In this document: piece after piece, positions 1-7,240 of the stretch
Layout of the letters: every line of letters starts with the position of its first letter
Position numbering within the stretch: the first letter of the stretch is position 1
NCBI GenBank assembly: GCA_016789785.1
Contig: JAEUQE010000102.1
Span: forward strand, 1-28,358
Reading direction: 5' to 3'
DNA from: Bryobacterales bacterium
GTDB lineage: Bacteria; Acidobacteriota; Terriglobia; Bryobacterales; Bryobacteraceae
Length of the DNA stretch: 28,358 nucleotides
Notes under the pieces: model-generated
Database searches by the model: none
What the model was told of the DNA's origin: nothing
What the model saw: the letters and a program-made list of their open reading frames with translations, nothing else
Translations under genes and position numbers: made by a program

Positions 1-47
1 CATTCTGTTTCCATCCGGCTGTCATGTTTTGCTGCTACATTCACTCT

Positions 48-935
48 ATGCAGAGAAGAGACTTTCTGGGCACCCTTGCGTCAGCCGCAGCCGCGAGTGC
101 CGTGCCTGCCGAAGCCGCTACGGCGAAGTTCAAGTTCTTGCACCTCACCGACACTCACATTCAACCCGAATTGCGCGCGTCGGAAGGCTGCCAGATGTGC
201 TTCAAGGCAGCCTCAAAACTCAAGGCCGATTTCGCACTCGCGGGCGGCGACATGGTCTTCGATGCAGTGGAGCAAAACCTCGATCGCGCCAAGCAACTTT
301 TCACGCTCTACGGCGAGACCGTGAAGCATCTGAACCTGCCGGTCCACACCACCATGGGCAACCACGACGTCTTCGGCACCGCCCCCAAATCCGGCGTGCC
401 CAATACCGCAGCCGGCTGGGGCAAGAAGATGTTCGAAGATCAGATCGGCCCTCGCTACAAATCCTTCGATCACAAAGGCTGGCACTTCGTCGTCCTCGAC
501 TCCATCGAAATCACCGAAGACGGTGGCTTCCGCGGATCCATCGACAACGCGCAAATCGAGTGGCTGAAGGCCGATGTCGCCAAGTCCGGCTCACGCCCAA
601 CCGTCGCCCTCACACACATCCCACTGCTCAGTGCCGCTCCGAAAATCTTCCGGCGCAATACCGGCAGCACCGACACCATCCTGGTTGCCAATGCCATGGA
701 CGTCATCGACATCCTTTTGAAGGGCAACCTCAAAATGGTGCTGCAAGGGCACACACACATTTGCGAGAAGGTCGACTTCAAAGGCTGCCAGTTCATCACG
801 TCCGGGGCCGTTTGCGGCAACTGGTGGAAGGGCGCCCGCATGGGCTTCTCCGAAGGCTTCGGCCTCATTCAAGTCAATGGCGACCGCGCCGAATGGTCGT
901 ATCAGACCTACGGCTTCCAGGCTTCGCCCGCATAA
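48..935 (+). CDS. Secreted calcineurin-like metallophosphoesterase
   Basis: This is a 295-residue phosphoesterase probably exported by the Tat route, because the N-terminus reads MQRRDFLG followed by an Ala-rich stretch. The ATG at 48 is preferred over the in-frame ATG at 24, since it puts the twin arginine at residues 3-4; neither start has a clear Shine-Dalgarno. The binuclear metal-site motifs of the calcineurin-like family are all visible: D-x-H at Asp35/His37, GGD at 66-68, GNHD at 104-107, a lone His190 and GHTH at 234-237. The family hydrolyses phosphomono- or phosphodiesters; the substrate cannot be read from sequence. The gene lies about 170 bp upstream of a TonB-dependent receptor on the same strand, but a candidate promoter between them argues against strict co-transcription. 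Confidence 0.88.
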   Translation: MQRRDFLGTLASAAAASAVPAEAATAKFKFLHLTDTHIQPELRASEGCQMCFKAASKLKADFALAGGDMVFDAVEQNLDRAKQLFTLYGETVKHLNLPVHTTMGNHDVFGTAPKSGVPNTAAGWGKKMFEDQIGPRYKSFDHKGWHFVVLDSIEITEDGGFRGSIDNAQIEWLKADVAKSGSRPTVALTHIPLLSAAPKIFRRNTGSTDTILVANAMDVIDILLKGNLKMVLQGHTHICEKVDFKGCQFITSGAVCGNWWKGARMGFSEGFGLIQVNGDRAEWSYQTYGFQASPA

Positions 936-997
936 AACGTTCGCCCCACTCCATCCCGCGCACACCCGCGGCCACACGTCACCTGCCTTGGCACGTG

Positions 998-1016
998 GCT
1001 GTCACTTCGCTGTCAC
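998..1016 (+). repeat. 8-bp direct repeat just upstream of the receptor promoter
   Basis: GCTGTCAC occurs at 998-1005 and again at 1009-1016, an 11-bp period close to one helical turn. The second copy ends three bases before a TTGACG hexamer. This spacing is what a dimeric regulator bound next to a -35 element would need, but no regulator gene is adjacent and the role is inferred. Confidence 0.45.
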
Positions 1017-1019
1017 ATC

Positions 1020-1047
1020 TTGACGGGGAGCCTCCTGCGGTTATAGC
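1020..1047 (+). promoter_or_regulatory. Candidate sigma70-type promoter for the TonB-dependent receptor
   Basis: TTGACG at 1020-1025 and TATAGC at 1042-1047 are separated by 16 bases. Transcription would begin near 1054, leaving a leader of about 50 nt before the TTG start at 1106. Called by eye only. Confidence 0.45.
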
Positions 1048-1105
1048 CTTGGAACATCTCGCTTTCCATTCTGGAAAAACACACCAACTGAAGAAGGAGG
1101 TCTAC

Positions 1106-4100
1106 TTGTTTTCAAGCAGACTCTTGATGGGCGGCGTGTGTGCGCTTCTATCGCTGTTGCCAGCATCCGCGCAGACCACGTCCACCAGTATTCTGGGTAC
1201 CGTCACTGACCCGACCGGCGCAGCCGTTCAAGGCGCGAAGGTCACTGCCACCAACATCCGCACCGGCGTTCGCCGTGAGGACATCACCACCAATTCCGGG
1301 GACTTCAACTTTCCTTTGCTCGATGTCGGCGAATACTCCGTCGCTGTCGAGAAGGAAGGCTTCAAGTCCGCATCCAAGACAGGCATTCTGCTGCAGATCA
1401 ACGAGAGACTTCGTACGGATTTCGTCCTGCAGGTCGGCAACGTCGCCGAACGCATCAACGTAACCGCTGAGGCCGTTACACTGCGTACCGACGAGGCATC
1501 GCTCGGCAGTGTGGTGGAGCAGCGAAGGATCGTGGAACTCCCTCTCAATGGGCGCAATGTCGGCGCGATGGCCGTCCTTCAACCCGGCGTGCAGTTCGCT
1601 CCGCGTGGGGGACTCGACGGTGCGACTGGCGCGGGTGGCGGTATCCCCATCCCCGGCCAGACCATTACCATCATTGCCAACGGTCAGCGTGAAACGAATC
1701 AGCACGCAACGCTTGACGGTGTCGTGGCCACCGAAGCCCGGATCAACACCGTGCCGTTCTCACCCTCTCCCGAAGCGATGGAGGAAGTGAAGGTGCTCAC
1801 TGGCAGCTACTCCGCTGAGTACGGCTTCAACTCCGGCGCGCAACTCGTCATGGTGATGAAGTCCGGCACAAACAACCTTCATGGCGCAGCTTTCGAGTTT
1901 CTTCGCAACGACAAGCTCGATGCCGAAGACTATTTCCAGAACTACTTCCTCACGCCCGGCCAGTCGCGCCTTCGCAAGCAAGGTGTCCGCCAGAATCAGT
2001 ATGGCTTCACGCTCTCCGGTCCGGTGCTGCTGCCCAAGCTCTACAACGGCCGCGACCGCACGTTCTGGATGTTCACCTACGAAGGCCGCCGTCGCCGTCT
2101 TCCCGGTGCGGCCGAATCCGGCCTTGTGCCCTCTGACCTCATGAGGCAGGGCAACTTCAGCGAGCTTCTCAATCGCCGCAATGCCGCGGGCACCGCGCTG
2201 CCTGCCGTCAACATCGTCGATCCGCTGACAAGCGCCGATGCCCCCACACCGTTCGCAGGCAACATCATTCCGGCGTCGCGCATCGCCGCCGCCGCCCGCG
2301 CGCTGAACGACTTCTGGCCCCGTGCGCTCACCACGTTGCCCGATCCACTGAGCGGCTTCAACTACGTTGGCGCAGGCGGACAGCGCATCGACGACGATCA
2401 GTACTACACCAAGATCGATCACAACTTCTCCGTGCGCGACAAGATCATGGGCCGCTATGCCACCAACATTCCGGAGTGGTTTCAGCAACCCGGCGTGCTC
2501 CGCAACTTCACCTACCTCGTGGCGGGCCGCAATCACAACGTCGCCACGCAGTGGATCCACATCTTCAACGAGCGCATCATCAACGAAGCCCGCTACGGTT
2601 TCAACCAGAGCCGTTCCGACAGCTTCAACCCGCGCGCGAACACCGACTTCAATCTCGACTCCATTGGCCTCGGCAACTTCCGGGTCATCACGGACAACAA
2701 CCGTCCGTTGACTGCCCGTGAAGCCGGCGTTCCCACCATGGGCGTCACCGGCTTTGCGACGCTCTCCGAGCGCGATGGCGGCAACGGCTTCGATGACAAT
2801 CAACTCCACCAGATCAACGACAACGTCACCATCCAGATCGGCTCGCATGGTCTCAAGACCGGTGCGGACTATCGCCGCGTGTCGTTGTTCCGCGGCGCCG
2901 CCAACGTGCCCCGCGGCCAGTTCAACTTTACTGGCGATATCGCCAATCAGTCGTACGCCGCGTTCCTGCTCGGCCTGCCTTCGAACACCAACACGCCCGA
3001 AGGCCTCCCGCTCACCGACGTCCGTCAGAACCGCTACGCCTTCTACTTCCTGGATGACTGGAAGGCAACTCGTAAGCTGACGCTGAACCTTGGCTTGCGC
3101 TGGGAGTACAACTCCGACGCTACCGACATTCGCGGTTTGTGGCGCAGCGCCGAGATTCGTAACGGCCAGTTCGAATTCGTTCCCGGCCAGATCCGCACGC
3201 AGTACAAGTTCTACAATCCCCAGCGAGACATGTTCATGCCCCGGCTCGGCATCGCCTACCGCCTCACCGACGATTGGGTGATTCGCACCGGTTACGGCAT
3301 TTACTACAACATCCACCAGCTCAATAACTACACGATTCTCAACTTGAATCCGCCGTTGTCGGGCAGTTCGAACTTCGCCAACAATGTGCGCAACGGCGCT
3401 CTCATTCCGGGCGCTCCGGTGTTCAGCTTCGCCAATCCGTTTGGCGCCGCGAACCCCGCCAGCCCCATCAGCGCGAACGTGCTCAACACGGACAACTTCC
3501 AGCCCTACGTCAATCAGTGGAGCTTCGACATCCAGCGGCGCCTGCCGTTTGATTCCGTGCTGACCATCGGTTACGTGGGCAGCAAGTCCACGCACATCGA
3601 CAACACGGTGGAGTTGAATTCGCCCGACCCGGCGTTCAACACCGCCACCAGCACCCTGCAGTCGCGCCGCCCATTCCAGTTCATCAACGACAATGGCGTG
3701 CGCCGTCCACTGACCCGCGTCCGCTGGCTCGACTCGGGCGCAAACGCCTGGTATCACGGCTTGCAGATGAATTTCCAAAAGCGCTTCAGCAAAGGCGTGA
3801 GCTTCAACGTCGCTTACACCTACTCGAAGTCGATGATGGAAGGCTACGGCCGCAACGAAGGCGACGGCTTCAATCCGAACACCTATCAGAACCCGCGTGA
3901 CCGCGCGGCGGAAAAAGGCCGCATCGGCTGGGACGTACGCCACAACACCGTGATGAACTTCGTCTACGAACTGCCCACGCCCGAAGCACTGAAGAAGGGC
4001 ATCGGCAACGTCATCCTCGGCGGCTGGCAGACGAACGGAATCCTTACATTCCGTTCCGGCTTCCCCTTCACGGTGACGCAGGGCGGCATCATCAACACGG

Positions 4101-4546
4101 CCAACACTCCGGTTCGCCCGGATCGCATCGCAAATGGCTCGCTCAGCAATCCGACCGTGAACGCATGGTTCAATCCCGATGCGTTCCGCCTGGTGAGCTG
4201 CGTGAACGCCGCGCTGCCGGAAGCCTGCAAATACGGAAACTCCGGCAACGGTATTCTCGAAGGCCCCGGTTTCAAGAATGTCGATTTCTCTCTGTTCAAG
4301 AACTTCGCCCTCGGTGAGCGGTTCAAGCTGCAGTTCCGTTCGGAGTTCTTCAACCTCTTCAACACGCCCCAGTTCGGACGTCCGAACGCGTCGCTCAACA
4401 CGGCCACCGGCTTCCTGCCCAGCCGTGGCACGGACGGCGCTCTCTCGTTCCCCACTCAGGCGGGATTTGCGCGAGGCCCTGGCGCCATCACGTCGTTGGT
4501 CTCTCCCATGCGCAACATCCAGTTCGGTTTGAAGTTCATGTTCTGA
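1106..4546 (+). CDS. Oar-like TonB-dependent receptor with carboxypeptidase-regulatory N-domain
   Basis: This outer-membrane receptor of 1,146 residues would import large substrates using TonB energy. I start it at TTG 1106 because AAGGAGG (1094-1100) sits five bases upstream; the in-frame ATG at 1127 would be too far away and would cut into the signal peptide (MFSSRLLMGGVCALLSLLPASA). Residues about 28-105 form a CarboxypepD_reg/Cna-B-like domain (ILGTVTDPTGAAVQGAKVTA, then GDFNFPLLDVGEYSV). The plug follows (ELPLNGRNVGAMAVLQPGVQ, later VKVLTGSYSAEYGFNSGAQL), and the rest has barrel-like amphipathic strands. The protein ends in Phe, as expected for BAM-dependent barrels. This architecture is greatly expanded in Acidobacteria. 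A long open frame extends upstream through the phosphoesterase, but it is out of frame with that gene and is not part of the protein. Confidence 0.93.
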   Translation: MFSSRLLMGGVCALLSLLPASAQTTSTSILGTVTDPTGAAVQGAKVTATNIRTGVRREDITTNSGDFNFPLLDVGEYSVAVEKEGFKSASKTGILLQINERLRTDFVLQVGNVAERINVTAEAVTLRTDEASLGSVVEQRRIVELPLNGRNVGAMAVLQPGVQFAPRGGLDGATGAGGGIPIPGQTITIIANGQRETNQHATLDGVVATEARINTVPFSPSPEAMEEVKVLTGSYSAEYGFNSGAQLVMVMKSGTNNLHGAAFEFLRNDKLDAEDYFQNYFLTPGQSRLRKQGVRQNQYGFTLSGPVLLPKLYNGRDRTFWMFTYEGRRRRLPGAAESGLVPSDLMRQGNFSELLNRRNAAGTALPAVNIVDPLTSADAPTPFAGNIIPASRIAAAARALNDFWPRALTTLPDPLSGFNYVGAGGQRIDDDQYYTKIDHNFSVRDKIMGRYATNIPEWFQQPGVLRNFTYLVAGRNHNVATQWIHIFNERIINEARYGFNQSRSDSFNPRANTDFNLDSIGLGNFRVITDNNRPLTAREAGVPTMGVTGFATLSERDGGNGFDDNQLHQINDNVTIQIGSHGLKTGADYRRVSLFRGAANVPRGQFNFTGDIANQSYAAFLLGLPSNTNTPEGLPLTDVRQNRYAFYFLDDWKATRKLTLNLGLRWEYNSDATDIRGLWRSAEIRNGQFEFVPGQIRTQYKFYNPQRDMFMPRLGIAYRLTDDWVIRTGYGIYYNIHQLNNYTILNLNPPLSGSSNFANNVRNGALIPGAPVFSFANPFGAANPASPISANVLNTDNFQPYVNQWSFDIQRRLPFDSVLTIGYVGSKSTHIDNTVELNSPDPAFNTATSTLQSRRPFQFINDNGVRRPLTRVRWLDSGANAWYHGLQMNFQKRFSKGVSFNVAYTYSKSMMEGYGRNEGDGFNPNTYQNPRDRAAEKGRIGWDVRHNTVMNFVYELPTPEALKKGIGNVILGGWQTNGILTFRSGFPFTVTQGGIINTANTPVRPDRIANGSLSNPTVNAWFNPDAFRLVSCVNAALPEACKYGNSGNGILEGPGFKNVDFSLFKNFALGERFKLQFRSEFFNLFNTPQFGRPNASLNTATGFLPSRGTDGALSFPTQAGFARGPGAITSLVSPMRNIQFGLKFMF

Positions 4547-4589
4547 CGCGCGAGCCGCGAGGCTTCCACCTCCGGCGAAGCGGATCCCG

Positions 4590-4633
4590 ACGGCGCGCTC
4601 TGCCACAAAACAGAGCGCGCCGTTCTTGTTTTT
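4590..4633 (+). terminator. Rho-independent terminator after the TonB-dependent receptor
   Basis: A perfect 13-bp stem (4590-4602 with 4611-4623), an 8-nt loop CCACAAAA and a T-rich tail TCTTGTTTTT (4624-4633) follow the receptor stop by about 44 bases. The tail is on the + strand side only, so it ends the receptor transcript. The convergent fucosidase gene stops only five bases beyond it. Confidence 0.9.
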
Positions 4634-4637
4634 GCAC

Positions 4638-6098
4638 TCAGCCGCGATCGCTCACACGAAACAGCGCGAACTCGGAGATCAATGCGGGCGCCCCGGCTCC
4701 GAGAATCCGCAGCCGAACACGGTTCGTTCGAGCGGCTTCCGGCAATCGAATGATCCGGCAGTTGCCGATGCTGGTTGACTCCGCGAGCGTCTTCCACTCA
4801 CCGTGCTTCCACTGATCGACGGCGAAGCGGTCCACTCGCTGTCCGAATGGTATGCACTCGCGCACGCGGATCAGATCAAAGCTCGTCTCTCGCCCGAGGT
4901 CGAACGTCACTTCCTCCCCCACCTTCCCTGCCCAGTACGTGTCGCGATCACCATCCAACATGCGTCTCGCCTCGGCCTTCGCGGCCCTGGTCTTCGCCTC
5001 CAGTGCTTTCGCACCGGCGGCAAGATTGCGACGGAACGTCTCACGCAGCATGCGGCCGAAGGTCTCGAGAGAGCGCACATCGTGCTCATGCAGCAGACCA
5101 CGACGGTCGGGCGGCACGTTCAGCAACAGGCTTCCTCCCCGCCCCACTGACTTCGTGTACAGATCGAAAAGCTGCGCCGGCGTCTTCACTCGATCGTTCT
5201 GCGATTCATGCCAGAACCATCCGGGGCGGATCGACACATCGCACTCGGCGGGCAGCCATCGCTTCGCGTTGCGATGTCCCTGCTCACCCTCCTTATCGCG
5301 AGTAAAGCCAGGCGCCGGCGCGCCTCCGTCCGGCGCTACTGGATCGTAGGTGGCCCACGATGTCTCAGCGGCGAAACCCTTCTCATTGCCCACCCACCGG
5401 ATATCCGGCCCCACGTCGCTGAAGATGACCGCATCGGGCTGAAGCTGCCGCACCAGATCCCACGTGCGCTGCCAGTCATAGTAAGTGCGCTTGTCGATGG
5501 TGCGCTTCTCACGCGCTCCGCCGTAGTATCCGTCGCCACCATTGGCGCCGTCGTGCCACACTTCAAACACCGGCCCGTAGTCCATCAACAACTCGCGCAG
5601 TTGCTCCCGATACATGCTCACGTACTCCGGCTTGCCATAGTGCGGCGTGTTGCGGTCCCACGGAGATAGATACACACCGAAGCGCAGCCCCTGTTTTCGG
5701 GCTTCCGATGAGATCTCCCGCACCACGTCTCCCTTGCCGCTCCGCCACCGGCTGGCCGCGATCGAGTGTTGCGTGGTCTTCGTCGGCCATAGGCAGAATC
5801 CGTCGTGATGCTTGCAGGTCAGGATCACGCCGCGCATGCCGGCCGCCTTCAGCGCACCAATGATCTGTGCGGCGTCAAACGCACTGGGCTGAAACAGCGA
5901 TGGGCTTTCGTCGCCATAGCCCCACTCATTGTCCGTGAAGGTATTGATGGTGAAGTGAAGAAACCCATAGAACTCCAGCGAGTGCCACTGCAACTGCCGC
6001 CTGGACGGGGTGGCACCATAGGGCGGCGGCGGTGGAGGGCCCGATCTCATCCACGCCGCGCTCCACGGCAAGCCTGCCAGCAAAGATCTTCGATTCAT
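4638..6098 (-). CDS. Alpha-L-fucosidase, GH29, with C-terminal F5/8-type C-like domain
   Basis: This predicted retaining alpha-L-fucosidase of 486 residues removes terminal fucose from glycans. The leader MNRRSLLAGLPWSAAW looks Tat-like or Sec-like, so export is likely; the open frame continues 78 codons upstream, but that part is not protein-like and overlaps the divergent gene. GH29 features are visible: FYGFLHFTINTFTDNEWG near residue 43, TCKHHDGFCLW at 94-104, and EVWHDGANG at 179-187 with Asp183 as the probable nucleophile. Residues from about 395 (LDGDRDTYWAGK, EVTFDLG, then RVRLRILG) resemble a discoidin/F5-8C carbohydrate-binding fold. The gene converges with the receptor gene and diverges from the hydrolase at 6141, with only 42 bp between starts. 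Activity on fucose is a family-level inference. Confidence 0.9.
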   Translation of the reverse strand: MNRRSLLAGLPWSAAWMRSGPPPPPPYGATPSRRQLQWHSLEFYGFLHFTINTFTDNEWGYGDESPSLFQPSAFDAAQIIGALKAAGMRGVILTCKHHDGFCLWPTKTTQHSIAASRWRSGKGDVVREISSEARKQGLRFGVYLSPWDRNTPHYGKPEYVSMYREQLRELLMDYGPVFEVWHDGANGGDGYYGGAREKRTIDKRTYYDWQRTWDLVRQLQPDAVIFSDVGPDIRWVGNEKGFAAETSWATYDPVAPDGGAPAPGFTRDKEGEQGHRNAKRWLPAECDVSIRPGWFWHESQNDRVKTPAQLFDLYTKSVGRGGSLLLNVPPDRRGLLHEHDVRSLETFGRMLRETFRRNLAAGAKALEAKTRAAKAEARRMLDGDRDTYWAGKVGEEVTFDLGRETSFDLIRVRECIPFGQRVDRFAVDQWKHGEWKTLAESTSIGNCRIIRLPEAARTNRVRLRILGAGAPALISEFALFRVSDRG

Positions 6099-6128
6099 AA
6101 AGGCTACTGGATAGCGTAGCTCTCCGGC

Positions 6129-6134
6129 TATACT
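6129..6134 (+). promoter_or_regulatory. Candidate -10 element for a possibly leaderless transcript
   Basis: TATACT ends six bases before the ATG at 6141, so initiation at the usual distance would fall on the start codon itself. There is no Shine-Dalgarno in the short gap and no convincing -35 hexamer. A leaderless mRNA is an inference. Confidence 0.35.
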
Positions 6135-6140
6135 GGGCGG

Positions 6141-7160
6141 ATGATGATTCGAGCCTTGGCCCTTTCTACGCTCTTCCTGCTTCCTTCCTTCGGCGCGCCC
6201 TGTGTCACTGATACTCCGGAATGCACGGAGAAGATCACGCTGGGCAACAACTGGCGATGGTCTCTCATCTATCGCAGCCACCCGTTGAAGACCCGCAATC
6301 CGCAGATCCGCCGCGCGCTCATCATGGTGCATGGCCAGGGCCGTAATGCCGACGGCTACTTCAAAACGGCCGTCGCGGCGGCCTTTCTCGCTGGCGCTTT
6401 GGAAGACACCATTGTCATCTCCCCGAGAATCGCGTCCCGCGATGGATCCTGCCGCGATACCCTTGCCGAAGGCGAGATCTCATACTCGTGCTCCGGCAAC
6501 AGTTGGCGATCGGGCGCAGCGGCGCGTGATCCGAAGACGGTCACGTCCTATGACTTCGCCGATGAGATCCTACGCCACCTCGCCAACAAGGAAGTCTTTC
6601 CGAACCTGAAGTCCGTGGTTGCGGCGGGCCATTCCGCGGGAGGCCAGTATATGGCGCGCTACGCCATGGCCAACAAGGTTCACGAACAACTCGGACTTGC
6701 TGTGCACTATGTAGTCGCCAATCCGTCCAGCTATCCTTACCTCGACTCCACTCGCCTTTCGTCCAGCGCCAAGTGCACGACGGAAGGCTGCAACGGCAAG
6801 TTCACCGAGTACTCTGAAGGCCGCAACTGCACCACGTACAACAAGTGGCCCTACGGATTGGAATTGCGCGAAGGCTACACCGCTTCGATGACCGCGGAGG
6901 TTCTGAAGCGGCAGTTGGCATCGCGCCCGGTCACCTACATGCTCGGGGAACTCGACAATCTGCCGATCGGTGGTTTCGATAGTTCCTGCCCAGCCATGGC
7001 GCAGGGCCCCAGCCGCTTTGATCGTGGTTTGGCCTATCTGAACTACGTGAAGGAGAAGATTCAGGCCAAGCATAACGTGGTGCCCATTTCACTTTGTGGC
7101 CACAACGCCCGTTGCATTTTCACGGCGGATGCAGCGCTGCCCGTGCTGTTTCCGAAGTAA
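6141..7160 (+). CDS. Secreted alpha/beta hydrolase
   Basis: This is a 339-residue predicted serine hydrolase with a Sec signal peptide (MMIRALALSTLFLLPSFGAP). The fold signs are an oxyanion-type HGQGRNADGYF segment at 64-74, a nucleophile elbow GHSAGG with Ser165, a probable acid Asp272 in GELDN and a His321 in LCGHNARC. Ten cysteines after the leader suggest disulfides and an extracytoplasmic location. The family covers esterases, depolymerases and related enzymes; the substrate is not evident. Either of two consecutive ATGs (6141, 6144) could be the start. The gene is divergent from the fucosidase and about 80 bp upstream of the ADOP permease on the same strand. Confidence 0.82.
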   Translation: MMIRALALSTLFLLPSFGAPCVTDTPECTEKITLGNNWRWSLIYRSHPLKTRNPQIRRALIMVHGQGRNADGYFKTAVAAAFLAGALEDTIVISPRIASRDGSCRDTLAEGEISYSCSGNSWRSGAAARDPKTVTSYDFADEILRHLANKEVFPNLKSVVAAGHSAGGQYMARYAMANKVHEQLGLAVHYVVANPSSYPYLDSTRLSSSAKCTTEGCNGKFTEYSEGRNCTTYNKWPYGLELREGYTASMTAEVLKRQLASRPVTYMLGELDNLPIGGFDSSCPAMAQGPSRFDRGLAYLNYVKEKIQAKHNVVPISLCGHNARCIFTADAALPVLFPK

Positions 7161-7194
7161 TCGCCGCGGTGTAACTTTGGGAACGCAACGGGAA

Positions 7195-7212
7195 CAAGTT
7201 CCTCACAACTTG
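7195..7212. repeat. Short inverted repeat upstream of the ADOP permease gene
   Basis: CAAGTT (7195-7200) and AACTTG (7207-7212) form a perfect 6-bp inverted repeat around CCTCAC, 28 bases before the ATG at 7241. It could be an operator half-site pair, but an arm this short can arise by chance. Confidence 0.25.
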
Positions 7213-7240
7213 CGTCTCAAGCTTTTCCAGGACACCCGGC

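Noticed and set aside
1760..4606. 948-codon open frame on the minus strand opposite the receptor
   Set aside because: It mirrors the third-position GC bias of the real gene; the product is rich in Arg/Ala/Val/Glu with no family features, while the + strand frame is a clear TonB receptor.
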